NCBI RefSeq assembly: GCF_000698555.1 | Contig: NZ_JFHE01000004.1 | Coordinates: 62,001-126,000 of the forward strand | From: Caballeronia grimmiae | GTDB lineage: Bacteria > Pseudomonadota > Gammaproteobacteria > Burkholderiales > Burkholderiaceae | Length of the DNA stretch: 64,000 bases | Direction: 5' to 3' | The notes under the pieces: generated by a model | Told to the model about the DNA's origin: nothing | The model's input: the letters and a program-made list of their open reading frames with translations, nothing else | The model's database searches: none | In this document: one piece after another, positions 28,775-38,044 of the stretch | How the letters are laid out: each line of letters opens with the position of its first letter | Position numbering within the stretch: position 1 is the first letter of the stretch | Translations under genes and position numbers: made by a program

Positions 28775-29467
28775 GTGAACGACAAAACGCCCGAGCCCAC
28801 GCCCGATAACGACCTTGTCCCGCACGATCCGGCGCCTGCCTGCCCGGACTATCCGCCCGCGCTCGAAGAAACGGCGCTCCTCACCGATGAGGAACTCGCG
28901 GCTTCCCGCGAGGCCGCGCTCGCTCATTGGGACCGCCGGTCGGATTTATGGCTGTTCGGCTACGGGTCGCTGATCTGGAATCCCGGCTTGCCGGCGCTCG
29001 AAGCCGTGCGCGGCAAGGTGCACGGCTATCATCGCGGGCTTTACTTGTGGTCGCGGGTGAATCGCGGAACGCCGGAGCAGCCGGGCCTCGTGCTCGCGCT
29101 CGATCGCGGCGGCTCCTGCACCGGCATGGCGTTCCGGCTCGCCGGCGCGGACGCGCCCGAGCACCTCGAGGCGCTCTGGCGACGCGAAATGTCGATGGCG
29201 TCCTACAGGCCCGCGTGGCTGCCCTGCACACTGATCGACGGACGGCGCGTCGAGGCGCTCGCGTTCGTGATGCGCCGCGAGGCGGCGTCGTACACGGGCA
29301 AGCTCGGCGATCCGGTCATCCGCACGGTGTTCGGCTGCGCGAGCGGCCGCTATGGAACGACGCTCGATTACGTGACCCGAACGGTCGAGGCGCTGCGCGA
29401 GAGCGGCATGCCGGACCGGGCGCTCGAGGCGTTGTTGCGGCGGTGTCAGGAGCAGAACCCGCGGTGA
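28775..29467 (+). CDS. Gamma-glutamylcyclotransferase, ChaC-like
   Basis: A 230-residue protein of the ChaC/GGCT family, which cleaves glutathione or other gamma-glutamyl compounds to 5-oxoproline. FGYGSLIWNPG (residues 61-71) is the substrate loop, and E138 in LWRREMSMASYRPAWLP is the expected catalytic glutamate. The C-terminal YVTRTVEALRESG is also typical. An acidic N-terminal extension of about 50 residues precedes the domain. The start is GTG at 28775, 29 bp after ybeY. A gamma-glutamyltransferase (21155) and a glyoxalase (39923) elsewhere in the window are also linked to glutathione. Confidence 0.9.
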   Translation: MNDKTPEPTPDNDLVPHDPAPACPDYPPALEETALLTDEELAASREAALAHWDRRSDLWLFGYGSLIWNPGLPALEAVRGKVHGYHRGLYLWSRVNRGTPEQPGLVLALDRGGSCTGMAFRLAGADAPEHLEALWRREMSMASYRPAWLPCTLIDGRRVEALAFVMRREAASYTGKLGDPVIRTVFGCASGRYGTTLDYVTRTVEALRESGMPDRALEALLRRCQEQNPR

Positions 29468-29571
29468 ATGTGTCGGTCTGAGCTTCGTCCGTTTGGCCAA
29501 CGCTTGTCGCCCGACGATCCGTTCGCCTGTTTTTCCGTTAAGGTCATTCCCTGAAAGCAAGACCAACTCTG

Positions 29572-29609
29572 CGCGAACTTCGCATATTGCGAAGTTCGCG
29601 TTTTGCGAA
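29572..29609 (+). promoter_or_regulatory. Tandem palindromic operators and promoter of higBA
   Basis: Two copies of TTCGC-N5-GCGAA, at 29579-29593 and 29595-29609, have centres 16 bp apart. The first extends to a perfect 13-bp inverted repeat with arms CGCGAACTTCGCA and TGCGAAGTTCGCG around TAT (29572-29600). A weak promoter (TTGCGA at 29587-29592, 17 bp, TAAAGT at 29610-29615) is overlapped by them. Such sites are expected to bind the HigA antitoxin for autoregulation. Confidence 0.75.
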
Positions 29610-29676
29610 TAAAGTGGATTCCGATTCAAGGGGCATGCAATGACCAAAGCGAAATCTGTCGGCAAGGGAAAGCAGC

Positions 29677-29976
29677 ATGCGGGTGATTTCGAGGAAAGTG
29701 CTGGAAGAATTCGTTGATAAGCACTCGGTCGCGAAGAGTTCTCTTTTCTCTTGGTATCGATTGGCAAGCAAGTGCCAGGCGGATGATCTGGCCGGACTCA
29801 AGAAGACTTTCGGCTCCGTTGACTACGTTCCGCCGCAGTACTTCGTGTTCGATGTCGGCGGCAACAATCTTCGCGTCGTCGCCGCTATCCACTTCAATCG
29901 GCAAATGTTGTTCGTTCGTCATGTGTTCACACATAAACAGTACGATCAATGGACCCAAGCAAACAGAGCAAAATGA
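29677..29976 (+). CDS. higB: HigB-family toxin (mRNA interferase) of a type II TA system
   Basis: A 99-residue protein matching the HigB toxin family: MRVISRKVLEEFVDKH start, SLFSWYRLASKC, LKKTFGSVDYV, then FDVGGNNLRVVAAIHFNRQMLFVRHVFTHKQYDQW, which is the characteristic core. HigB toxins are ribosome-dependent RNases of the RelE fold. AAGGGAA lies 6 nt before the ATG at 29677. As usual for higBA, the toxin precedes the antitoxin and the two overlap. Lower GC than the neighbours suggests later acquisition. Confidence 0.92.
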   Translation: MRVISRKVLEEFVDKHSVAKSSLFSWYRLASKCQADDLAGLKKTFGSVDYVPPQYFVFDVGGNNLRVVAAIHFNRQMLFVRHVFTHKQYDQWTQANRAK

Positions 29977-30392
29977 AAGCTCATAGCCATTCGAGAGGCG
30001 TTCCCGAATTCGCGAAGACGTGGTCCACGTTACAGGGCCAGGTATTCCTCAAGCCGATCCGCAGCGAAGACGACTATCGCCGGATGGTTGCGCTCGCCAA
30101 CGAACTGGCCGATCACCTCGAAGACGAAGAAGGCTCGCTCGCCGATCTGTTCGGCGTGGTCACCGACCTCATCGAAGTATGGGAATCGCATCATCCTGAT
30201 TTGCCCGAGGCCGAGCCCAAAGACCTGCTCCGCTATCTGCTCGGCGCCCACGACCTGAAACAAAAAGATCTGGCCGACATCGCTTCGCCTACCGTGATCA
30301 GCGACATCCTTGCCGGCCGCCGCGCGATCAGCAAGAGCGTCGCGAAGGCATTGGCCGAACGCTTCGGCACCGAAATCAGCGCCTTCATGTGA
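29973..30392 (+). CDS. higA: HigA-family antitoxin with XRE-type helix-turn-helix
   Basis: A 139-residue antitoxin. The N-terminal half (FLKPIRSEDDYRRMVALANEL, acidic helices, VVTDLIEVWESHHPDLPEAEPKDLLRYLL) matches HigA; the C-terminal half is the helix-turn-helix LKQKDLADIASPTVISDILAGRRAISKSVAKALAERFG. It should neutralise HigB and repress the operon through the upstream palindromes. Start 29973 overlaps the toxin stop as ATGA; an in-frame ATG at 29949 is an alternative adding 8 residues. Confidence 0.9.
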   Translation: MKAHSHSRGVPEFAKTWSTLQGQVFLKPIRSEDDYRRMVALANELADHLEDEEGSLADLFGVVTDLIEVWESHHPDLPEAEPKDLLRYLLGAHDLKQKDLADIASPTVISDILAGRRAISKSVAKALAERFGTEISAFM

Positions 30393-30497
30393 TGCTTTCC
30401 GTCATGACCGGTCGCCCTTTGCCGCCACCCGAAACATGCGCGCCGCGCCACGCAGCCTGCCGTTTCCCTTGGTGTATGCTTAACTTTCCGTTAATTC

Positions 30498-30519
30498 GCG
30501 CCCGGGACGTCCCGGGCGC
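30498..30519 (+). promoter_or_regulatory. Perfect 22-bp palindrome at the corC start region
   Basis: Two 9-base arms, GCGCCCGGG and CCCGGGCGC, around ACGT, ending 6 nt before the corC ATG. In RNA it forms a very stable 9-bp stem with a 4-nt loop exactly where a Shine-Dalgarno would be; none is present. In DNA it could be an operator. A TTGGTG (30469-30474) with TAATTC 17 bp later is a weak promoter candidate just upstream. Confidence 0.65.
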
Positions 30520-30525
30520 TCCGCT

Positions 30526-31428
30526 ATGAACGAACCCTATCCCAGTCGACGACACTCCGACAAACCGCACGAAAAGCGCTCGCTGCTCGAACGCCTGACC
30601 GATTTCATCTCGCACGAGCCCGAGTCACGCGACGAGCTGCTCGAAGTGCTTCAAGACGCCCACGAGCGCAACCTGCTCGACGCCGATTCGCTCTCGATGA
30701 TCGAAGGCGTCTTTCAGGTGTCCGATCTCTGCGCGCGCGACATCATGATTCCGCGTGCCCAGATGGACGCCATCAACATCGCGGAAACGCCTGCCGAATT
30801 CATTCCGTTCGTGCTGGAAAAAGCGCACTCGCGCTATCCGGTGTACGAGGGCAATCGCGACAACATCATCGGCGTGCTGCTCGCAAAAGACCTGCTGCGC
30901 TATTACGCCGAAGAAGAGTTCGACGTGCGCGGCATGCTGCGCCCCGCCGTGTTCATTCCGGAGTCGAAGCGCCTGAACGTGCTGCTGCACGATTTCCGCG
31001 TGAACCGCAATCACATCGCCATCGTCGTCGACGAATACGGCGGCGTCGCAGGCCTCATCACCATCGAGGACGTACTGGAGCAGATCGTCGGCGACATCGA
31101 GGACGAATACGACTTCGACGAGGAAGCCGGCAACATCATGCCGTCGCCGGACGGCAAGTTCCGGGTGCGCGCGCTGACGGGCATCGAGCAGTTCAACGAA
31201 GAGTTCGGCACCGATTTCTCCGACGAGGAAGTCGATACCATCGGCGGGCTCGTCACGCATCGCTTCGGGCGCGTGCCGCATCGCGGCGAAAAGGTGCGCA
31301 TCGACGATTTCGTGTTCGAAATTCTGCGCGGCGACGCCCGGCAGATCCATGTGCTTCTGGTTCGGCGCGTGCCGAATCTCACGCAACAATCCCATTCCGG
31401 TGACGACGAGGGCGAGCTGCGCGACTGA
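30526..31428 (+). CDS. ybeX: CorC/HlyC family CBS-domain protein (YbeX)
   Basis: A 300-residue soluble protein: CBS domain pair (DLCARDIMIPRAQMDAI onward, about residues 65-190, with HSRYPVYEGNRDNIIGVLLAKDLL and NRNHIAIVVDEYGGVAGLITIEDVLEQIVGDIEDEYD), then a CorC/HlyC transporter-associated domain (GIEQFNEEFGTDFSDEEVDTIGGLVTHRFGRVPHRGE). YbeX is linked to magnesium/cobalt efflux and to ribosome maturation. It has no membrane helices. Its usual neighbours phoH-ybeY and lnt are present, but higBA and the ChaC gene lie between ybeY and ybeX. Confidence 0.95.
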   Translation: MNEPYPSRRHSDKPHEKRSLLERLTDFISHEPESRDELLEVLQDAHERNLLDADSLSMIEGVFQVSDLCARDIMIPRAQMDAINIAETPAEFIPFVLEKAHSRYPVYEGNRDNIIGVLLAKDLLRYYAEEEFDVRGMLRPAVFIPESKRLNVLLHDFRVNRNHIAIVVDEYGGVAGLITIEDVLEQIVGDIEDEYDFDEEAGNIMPSPDGKFRVRALTGIEQFNEEFGTDFSDEEVDTIGGLVTHRFGRVPHRGEKVRIDDFVFEILRGDARQIHVLLVRRVPNLTQQSHSGDDEGELRD

Positions 31429-31505
31429 TCGCGCAGCACGACGCGTCCGCCGCCGCTCGTGGCCCGGACGCGACGCCCCATCCGCCAAGCCTTTCCCCGC
31501 ATTCA

Positions 31506-33179
31506 ATGGCCGATTCATCGTTTCGCTTGTTCCCGTGGCGACGCAACGCAGAGAGCGCGTCGACTGCCTCCCGCGCGCTTCCCTTCTGGCATTACCTCGT
31601 CGCGGCCGTGCTTGGCGCGGCCAATACGCTTTCCTTCGCGCCGACGCCGCACGGCGGATGGATCGAGCTCGTCATCTTCGCGTTGTTTTTCGCGTGGCTT
31701 TCGCGCACGAGCAGTTGGAAAAGCGCGGCGCTGACCGGCTGGGCATTCGGCTTCGGCAACTTCGTGACCGGCGTCTGGTGGCTCTACGTCAGCATGCACT
31801 TCTACGGCGGCATGGCCGCGCCGCTCGCGGCCGCCGCCGTCGCGCTGTTCTCGCTCTATCTGGCGATGTATCCGGCTGCATCGAGCGTGGTCTGGTCGCT
31901 CGTTGCAGGACGCGCCCGCTTCGGCGATGAAGACGCCCGCACCGCCCGCGATATCGACGCCGCCCCCCGCTACGCCCCGACGTGGCACGGCGCGTTCGCG
32001 TTCGCGAGCGCGTGGGCGCTCGGCGAATGGCTGCGCGGACTCGTCTTCACCGGCTTTCCGTGGCTCGCGAGCGGCTATGCGCAAGTGGACGGGCCGCTCG
32101 CCGGATATGGTCCGGTTGCCGGCGTGTACGGCGTCGGCTGGGTGCTGGCGCTGGTCGCGGCGCTCATCGTGCAGGCGGTTTTCCACGTGCGGCGAACGGG
32201 TCGTGGCGCGCGCGCGTTCGTGCCCGCCGTGGCCGCGCTGGCGTTGATCGTCGCGGGCCTGCTGCTGTCGCTCGTCAGATGGACGACGCCCGCGAACGCG
32301 CCGCTCGATGTGCGTCTGTTGCAAGGCAACGTGAAGCAGGAGATGAAGTTCGAACAGGCGGGCGTGAACCAGTCGCTGGCGCTGTATCAGCGGCTCATCA
32401 CCGAAAAGCCCGCCGATCTGATCGTGACGCCCGAAACCGCGCTGCCGGTGCTGGCCGTGCAAGTGCCGCAGGATTTCGCGACCGCGATTCGCAGCTTCGC
32501 CGACCGCACGAATTCGTCGATTCTTTTTGGCGCGATCGGCGTCACCGTGCTTCCCGACGGACGCGTGACCGATTTCACCAACAGCCTCTTCGGCATGACG
32601 CCGGGCGTGAACGATGTTTATCGCTACGACAAGCATCACCTCGTGCCATTCGGTGAATTCGTGCCGCTCGGCTTTCACTGGTTCGTGAACCTGATGGGCA
32701 TTCCGCTGGGCGATCTTGCGCGCGGGCCTGTCGCGCAGAAGGCGTTCTTCGTGCACAACCAGCCGATCGCCGTGAACATCTGCTACGAGGACATTTTCGG
32801 CGAGGAAATCGCCCATACGATTCGCGAGCAGGAAGCGCCTGCGGGCGTGCTCGTCAATTCGACCAATCTTGCGTGGTTCGGCAATACCATCGCGCTCGAT
32901 CAGCATTTGCAGATTGCGCGCATGCGGTCGATCGAAACCGGCCGGCCGATGCTGCGCGCGACCAATACCGGCATGACGGCGGTGATCGCGGCCAATGGCG
33001 AAGTCGTTTCCAAGCTGCCAACGTTCACAACCGGCGTGCTGGAAGCGCGCGTGCAAGGCACGTCGGGGCGAACGCCTTATGTGACGAGCGGGAATATGAC
33101 GGTCATCGCAGTGTCGCTGTTGTTGCTGGCTTTGGGGTTCGCGTTCGCGCCGGGGAGAAGAAGAATCAACGGCAACTGA
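31506..33179 (+). CDS. lnt: Apolipoprotein N-acyltransferase Lnt
   Basis: A 557-residue inner-membrane enzyme that N-acylates the lipid-modified cysteine of lipoproteins. N-terminal membrane helices (residues about 20-260) are followed by a nitrilase-fold periplasmic domain with the catalytic triad in VTPETALPV (Glu), YDKHHLVPFGEFVP (Lys) and NICYEDIFGE (Cys), then NSTNLAWFGNTIALDQHLQIARMRSIETGRPMLRATNTG. A final helix ends the protein. It follows corC by 77 bp and ends at a strong terminator. Confidence 0.97.
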   Translation: MADSSFRLFPWRRNAESASTASRALPFWHYLVAAVLGAANTLSFAPTPHGGWIELVIFALFFAWLSRTSSWKSAALTGWAFGFGNFVTGVWWLYVSMHFYGGMAAPLAAAAVALFSLYLAMYPAASSVVWSLVAGRARFGDEDARTARDIDAAPRYAPTWHGAFAFASAWALGEWLRGLVFTGFPWLASGYAQVDGPLAGYGPVAGVYGVGWVLALVAALIVQAVFHVRRTGRGARAFVPAVAALALIVAGLLLSLVRWTTPANAPLDVRLLQGNVKQEMKFEQAGVNQSLALYQRLITEKPADLIVTPETALPVLAVQVPQDFATAIRSFADRTNSSILFGAIGVTVLPDGRVTDFTNSLFGMTPGVNDVYRYDKHHLVPFGEFVPLGFHWFVNLMGIPLGDLARGPVAQKAFFVHNQPIAVNICYEDIFGEEIAHTIREQEAPAGVLVNSTNLAWFGNTIALDQHLQIARMRSIETGRPMLRATNTGMTAVIAANGEVVSKLPTFTTGVLEARVQGTSGRTPYVTSGNMTVIAVSLLLLALGFAFAPGRRRINGN

Positions 33180-33230
33180 ACGAAGCGTTTCTGTCCGGAA
33201 TCGACGCCGGTTGCGCTGCTAGATCCATAA

Positions 33231-33267
33231 ACGACGGAAGCCAACATAAGGCTTCCGTCGTTTTTTT
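33231..33267 (+). terminator. Rho-independent terminator after lnt
   Basis: Perfect 12-bp stem ACGACGGAAGCC / GGCTTCCGTCGT, 7-nt loop, then a run of seven T overlapping the last stem base. It closes the ybeX-lnt transcript. Confidence 0.95.
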
Positions 33268-33452
33268 ATGCGAGAAACGCTGCGTTCGCGACGCCGACAA
33301 TGTTTTACCTCCGAGGCGGGGAAACAACCCGAGAATGCGCCGTCGTCGAAAGTGGCCAGTGCAGTCTCGAAATGCTTTGCATGACGAAATCAACGCGTTC
33401 ACTGAGTTCGCGTCGAGTGCCACGGTTCTATCACCCGCCAATACACGCTTCC

Positions 33453-34118
33453 GTGAAGAAAATAACGAACACCGTTCTCGTCGTCTGCGCGAGCGCATTG
33501 CTGTGCGCCGGTGCGCACGCTGAAACGCTGACGCCCGAACAGGTTGCCGACGTCTATCTGCAGATGATCGTCAAGCAAGACGACGAAAGTTTCAAACGAT
33601 ACACGGACTACATGACCGCAGGCCGGCAACTGACCGATCAACAGAGAGCCGATCAGACTGCTGCGCAAGAAGCACCGCGAAAAATGCTCGATTCCATGAT
33701 CGACGCGGCCAAGCGCAGCAACAGGCCACGGGAAGTAACCGACGCCTATATCGAAGTATTGCGAAAGATGTCGGATGCGACCCGCCGGTCCGAGTGCCAT
33801 GCAACGGGCCGCAGTCCGAATACGACGCCGGAGTCCGCACAGTCCACGACGTCGATACATTACGCCTGCAAGGTCGTCGACATCGGATCGGTCATGAAAA
33901 GCGTACCGGGGCCCGAGAAGGCCAGGAATGCCGCAAAGGGAATTCAGGCGGTCGTCGAATATTCGCAAACGCTCGCGGTCAGGATCGCGAGTGCTGCACC
34001 CGACAAACAAGTCGAAGGCGACCTGCCGCTCGTGCATAGCGATGTAATCGATCGATGGATCGCCAACCCCGAACCCGTGTTCGAAAACATTCGTTCGGCC
34101 ATGCTTGGCCAGAAATAA
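33453..34118 (+). CDS. Hypothetical exported protein
   Basis: A 221-residue protein beginning with a signal peptide (VKKITNTVLVVCASALLCAGAHA, cleavage expected before ETLTP). The mature part is helical and polar, with a Cys pair (HATG.. region C114 and C138 approximately) that could form a disulfide. No family is recognised. The GTG at 33453 is chosen because it places the signal peptide at the terminus; the frame is open back to 33300. No Shine-Dalgarno is evident. GC content appears lower than that of the neighbours. Confidence 0.6.
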   Translation: MKKITNTVLVVCASALLCAGAHAETLTPEQVADVYLQMIVKQDDESFKRYTDYMTAGRQLTDQQRADQTAAQEAPRKMLDSMIDAAKRSNRPREVTDAYIEVLRKMSDATRRSECHATGRSPNTTPESAQSTTSIHYACKVVDIGSVMKSVPGPEKARNAAKGIQAVVEYSQTLAVRIASAAPDKQVEGDLPLVHSDVIDRWIANPEPVFENIRSAMLGQK

Positions 34119-34237
34119 TCCACGGCCAGACGCAATCGCAACGCCGGCCGGCGCAACGCGGTCGGCTTTGGTGCGCCGAACGATTGCCGGGCCGACCCGC
34201 ATCACCATCACAAAAACATCACCCGCCCCCGCCATCA

Positions 34238-34258
34238 GCTAAAATTCAAGGTTTTAGC
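34238..34258 (+). promoter_or_regulatory. Inverted repeat over the glyQS -10 element
   Basis: Arms GCTAAAA (34238-34244) and TTTTAGC (34252-34258) with a 7-bp centre. The left arm contains TAAAAT (34240-34245), a good -10, which would give a leader of about 70 nt before glyQ. It may be a regulator site or a short RNA stem. Confidence 0.4.
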
Positions 34259-34320
34259 ACTTCGGCCGAGCCCTAGAGTCGCGTCGTCACGACGATGGCC
34301 GCGCCTGGTAAAAGGCAATC

Positions 34321-35340
34321 ATGCTCACCTTTCAGCAAATCATCCTGACGCTGCAGTCCTACTGGAACGACAAGGGCTGCGCGCTGCTTCAGCCCATCGA
34401 CATGGAAGTCGGGGCGGGCACCTCTCACGTTCACACGTTCCTGCGCGCGATCGGCCCGGAGCCGTGGCGAGCGGCCTATGTCCAGCCGTCGCGCCGCCCG
34501 AAGGACGGGCGCTACGGCGGGAATCCGAACCGCCTCCAGCATTACTATCAGTATCAGGTCGTGCTGAAGCCTGCGCCGGAGAACATTCTCGACCTGTATC
34601 TCGGCTCGCTCGAAGCGCTCGGCTTCGACCTGAAACAGAACGACGTACGCTTCGTCGAAGATGACTGGGAGAACCCGACGCTCGGCGCGTGGGGCCTCGG
34701 CTGGGAAGTGTGGCTTAACGGCATGGAAGTGACGCAATTCACGTACTTCCAGCAAGTGGGCGGCCTCGATTGCAAGCCGGTGCTCGGCGAAATCACGTAC
34801 GGCCTCGAGCGCCTCGCGATGTATCTGCAGAAGGTCGAGAACGTCTACGACCTCGTCTGGACCGAGTGGGAAGAAGACGGCCCGAACGGGAAGGTGCTGC
34901 GTCAGCTCAGCTACGGCGACGTGTATCACCAGAACGAAGTCGAACAATCCACGTACAACTTCGAGCACGCGAACGTCGACTTGCTGTTCCATCTCTTCAA
35001 GAGCTACGAAGAAGAAGCGAAGAAGATGATCGACGCAAAGCTCGCGTTGCCCGCTTACGAACTCGTGCTGAAGGCCGGCCACACTTTCAACCTGCTGGAT
35101 GCGCGCGGCGCGATCTCGGTGACGGAGCGCGCGGCGTACATCGGCCGCATTCGTGCGCTGTCGCGTCTCGTCGCGCAGGCTTATTACGATTCGCGCGAAG
35201 CACTCGGCTTCCCGATGCTCGGCAATCCGGTCAAGCGCGACCCCGATCTCATCACCGACCAGGAAGAAGCGCAGCGGCCCGCATGGGCGCCGCCGCTGAA
35301 GGTGGAAAGCTCGCCCACCGGCGCCAACGAACAGGCATGA
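34321..35340 (+). CDS. glyQ: Glycyl-tRNA synthetase alpha subunit
   Basis: A 339-residue class II synthetase subunit of the bacterial alpha2beta2 GlyRS. Hallmarks: [32 protein letters not shown] (residues 3-34), [66 protein letters not shown] and [15 protein letters not shown]-terminal tail of about 30 residues extends beyond the E. coli protein (303 residues). glyS follows; an ATG overlapping the glyQ stop is in the glyS frame. Confidence 0.98.
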   Translation: MLTFQQIILTLQSYWNDKGCALLQPIDMEVGAGTSHVHTFLRAIGPEPWRAAYVQPSRRPKDGRYGGNPNRLQHYYQYQVVLKPAPENILDLYLGSLEALGFDLKQNDVRFVEDDWENPTLGAWGLGWEVWLNGMEVTQFTYFQQVGGLDCKPVLGEITYGLERLAMYLQKVENVYDLVWTEWEEDGPNGKVLRQLSYGDVYHQNEVEQSTYNFEHANVDLLFHLFKSYEEEAKKMIDAKLALPAYELVLKAGHTFNLLDARGAISVTERAAYIGRIRALSRLVAQAYYDSREALGFPMLGNPVKRDPDLITDQEEAQRPAWAPPLKVESSPTGANEQA

Positions 35341-35357
35341 CGAGGCAAGACAGAACA

Positions 35358-37457
35358 ATGACGCAATCCCATCACGCTTCCCTGCTCGTCGAGCTGCTGA
35401 CCGAAGAACTGCCGCCGAAGGCGCTCGCGCGTCTCGGCACCGCTTTTGCCGAAGGCGTCGTCGAGCGGCTCGCTGCGCGCGACCTGATCGAAGGCGCGCC
35501 GTCGTTCGAAAAATACGCGACGCCCCGCCGCCTCGCCGTGCTCATCAAGAACGTGCGCGATGTCGCGCCGGAAAAGCAGGTGCGCGAAAAAGTGCTGCCG
35601 GTTTCCGTCGCGCTCGATAAGGAAGGCAAGCCCACGCCGCCGCTCGCGAAAAAGCTCGCGGCGCTCGGCTTCCCCGACTTCCCGCTCGCCGAACTCGAGC
35701 GCGCGCAGGACGGCAAGGCCGAATCCTTCTTTCTGCGCTACGCGGCCCCCGGCGCCAAGCTCGCCGATGGCCTGCAAGCCGCGCTCGACGAAACCCTCGG
35801 CAAGCTGCCGATTCCGAAGGTGATGACGTATCAGCGTCCCGACGGCACGAATGTGCAGTTCGTGCGTCCGGTGCAACGCCTCGTCGCCCTGCATGGCCGC
35901 GACGTCGTGCCGGTGAGCGCGCTCGGCGTCGATGCGGGCGATACGACCATCGGCCATCGGTTCATGTCGCAAGGCTTCGTGCCGATCGCCCATGCCGATG
36001 ACTACGCCGAAACGCTGCGAACCAAGGCCCACGTCGTCCCGAATTTCGATGACCGCCGCGAGTCCATTCGCACGCAATTGCAGGCGTTCGCGGGCGAAGA
36101 TCGTGTCGTGATGCCGGAAGCGCTGCTCGAAGAAGTCAACGCGCTGGTCGAATGGCCGGTCGTGTATCAATGCCGCTTCGACGAGGAATTCCTGCAAGTG
36201 CCGCAGGAATGCCTGATCCTCACGATGCAGACGAACCAGAAGTATTTCGCGCTCACCGATCATCACGGCAAGCTGCGTTCGCGCTTTTTGATCGTGTCGA
36301 ACATCGACACGAAAACGCCGGGCGAGATCATCGAGGGCAACGAGCGCGTGGTGCGCCCGCGCCTCGCCGACGCCAAGTTCTTCTTCACGCAGGACAAGAA
36401 GAAGCGCCTCGAAGAGCGCGTGCCGCTGCTCGCCAACGTCGTGTATCACAACAAGCTCGGCTCCGCGCTGCAACGCGTCGAACGGCTGGAAGCGCTCGCG
36501 GGCGAAATCGCGCCGATGATCGGCGTCGATGCCGCGCTCACCCGCCGCGCCGCGCGTCTCGCGAAAGCAGATTTGCTCACCGACATGGTCGGCGAATTCC
36601 CGGAACTGCAAGGCACGATGGGCACGTACTACGCCCGCCACGACGGCGAACCGGAAGAAGTCGCGCTCGCGTGCTCGGAGCACTATCAGCCGCGTTTCTC
36701 AGGCGACGACACGCCGTCGACCGGCGTCGGTTGTGCGGTGGCGCTCGCGGACAAGCTGGAAACCATCGTCGGCATCTGGGGCATCGGCCTCGCTCCGACC
36801 GGCGAGAAAGACCCGTTCGCGCTGCGCCGTCATGCGCTCGGCGTGCTGCGCATCCTGCTCGTAAAGAAGCTGCCGATCGATCTGCGCGATCTCGTCGCAG
36901 CCGCTCAGCGTCAGTTCGCCGGCATGCCGCAGGTCGCGGATTCGACCGAAGCCGTCTACGCGTTCTTCCTCGACCGTCTGCGCGGCCTGCTGCGCGAGCG
37001 CGGTTTCGAAGCCAACGACATCGAAGCCGTGCTGAGTCTCAACCCGACGCGCCTCGACGACATCGTCGCGCGCCTCGACGCCGTGCGCGAATTCGCGTCG
37101 CTGCCGGAAGCCGCGTCGCTTGCGGCGGCCAACAAGCGCATTTCGAACATTCTGAAGAAGTCGGAGCAAGGCGCGCCGGCATCGGTGAATCCGGACCTGC
37201 TCGTGGAAGCGGCTGAGAAGAATCTCTACGCGCAGATCCAGAACGTGACGCCGCGCGTGCAAAGCCAGCTCGCCGCGCGCAACTACACGGAAGCGCTGAC
37301 GGCGCTCGCCGCATTGCGTGAAAGCGTCGACACGTTTTTCAACGACGTGATGGTGAACGCGGAAGACGCCGCGCTGCGCAACAACCGTCTTGCGCTTCTG
37401 CAGGCGCTGCATCAGCAGATGAACTGCGTGGCCGACATCTCCAAGCTCGCGGCCTGA
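35358..37457 (+). CDS. glyS: Glycyl-tRNA synthetase beta subunit
   Basis: A 699-residue GlyRS beta chain, needed for tRNA binding and the aminoacylation complex with GlyQ. Family stretches include [15 protein letters not shown] at the N-terminus, [28 protein letters not shown]-type [59 protein letters not shown], the HD-like domain [19 protein letters not shown], and [36 protein letters not shown]. Start 35358 matches the usual N-terminus; an in-frame ATG at 35337 (ATGA with the glyQ stop) would add 7 residues. Confidence 0.97.
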   Translation: MTQSHHASLLVELLTEELPPKALARLGTAFAEGVVERLAARDLIEGAPSFEKYATPRRLAVLIKNVRDVAPEKQVREKVLPVSVALDKEGKPTPPLAKKLAALGFPDFPLAELERAQDGKAESFFLRYAAPGAKLADGLQAALDETLGKLPIPKVMTYQRPDGTNVQFVRPVQRLVALHGRDVVPVSALGVDAGDTTIGHRFMSQGFVPIAHADDYAETLRTKAHVVPNFDDRRESIRTQLQAFAGEDRVVMPEALLEEVNALVEWPVVYQCRFDEEFLQVPQECLILTMQTNQKYFALTDHHGKLRSRFLIVSNIDTKTPGEIIEGNERVVRPRLADAKFFFTQDKKKRLEERVPLLANVVYHNKLGSALQRVERLEALAGEIAPMIGVDAALTRRAARLAKADLLTDMVGEFPELQGTMGTYYARHDGEPEEVALACSEHYQPRFSGDDTPSTGVGCAVALADKLETIVGIWGIGLAPTGEKDPFALRRHALGVLRILLVKKLPIDLRDLVAAAQRQFAGMPQVADSTEAVYAFFLDRLRGLLRERGFEANDIEAVLSLNPTRLDDIVARLDAVREFASLPEAASLAAANKRISNILKKSEQGAPASVNPDLLVEAAEKNLYAQIQNVTPRVQSQLAARNYTEALTALAALRESVDTFFNDVMVNAEDAALRNNRLALLQALHQQMNCVADISKLAA

Positions 37458-37460
37458 GCC

Positions 37461-38012
37461 ATGAACAGACGACTCGTCATCCTCGATCGCGACGGCGTCA
37501 TCAACGTCGATTCCGACGCGTTCATCAAGTCGCCGGACGAATGGGTCGCCATTCCCGGCAGTCTCGAAGCCATCGCGCGGCTCAATCAGGCGGGGTATCG
37601 CGTGGCGATTGCATCGAACCAGTCGGGCATCGGGCGCGGCTTGTTCGACATGGCCGCGCTCAACGCGATGCATCAGAAGATGAATCGGGCGGCCGCGGCA
37701 GTCGGCGGGCGCATCGACGCCATCTTCTACTGTCCGCATACCGCCGAAGATCAATGCGATTGCCGCAAGCCGAAGCCGGGAATGCTGCAGCAGATCATCG
37801 ACCGCTTCGAGATCGATCCGGAAGATACGCCCGTCGTCGGCGATTCCCTGCGTGACCTGCAGGCGGGCGCCGCGCTCGGCTTTCCGGTACATCTCGTGCT
37901 AACCGGCAAAGGCGAGAAAACCCTCGCGGAAGGCAAGCTGCCTGCAGGCACCCTGGTTCACACGGATCTGCGCGCCTTCGCGCTCGACTTCCTCGCGCGG
38001 CATCAGGACTGA
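37461..38012 (+). CDS. gmhB: D-glycero-beta-D-manno-heptose 1,7-bisphosphate 7-phosphatase
   Basis: A 183-residue HAD phosphatase of the ADP-heptose pathway for lipopolysaccharide. ILDRDGVIN (residues 7-15, nucleophile Asp and acid/base Asp), ASNQSGIGRG (motif II), the zinc-binding loop CPHTAEDQCDCRKPKPGM (about residues 92-109) and VVGDSLRDLQAG (motif IV) identify GmhB rather than histidinol phosphatase. It starts 3 bp after glyS and precedes plsC, which makes an operon with membrane lipid and LPS genes. Confidence 0.93.
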   Translation: MNRRLVILDRDGVINVDSDAFIKSPDEWVAIPGSLEAIARLNQAGYRVAIASNQSGIGRGLFDMAALNAMHQKMNRAAAAVGGRIDAIFYCPHTAEDQCDCRKPKPGMLQQIIDRFEIDPEDTPVVGDSLRDLQAGAALGFPVHLVLTGKGEKTLAEGKLPAGTLVHTDLRAFALDFLARHQD

Positions 38013-38044
38013 TCGCCGGCCCCGTCACGACTTGCTGAGACTTC

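Noticed and set aside
29640..29717. 25-codon frame overlapping the higB start as a leader peptide
   Set aside because: No ribosome site and no sign of coupling; higB has its own good Shine-Dalgarno.
34255..34263. TTAGCACTT, resembling the left half of a CIRCE element before glyQ
   Set aside because: The right half GAGTGCTAA is missing at the required distance, and the gene is not a chaperone.
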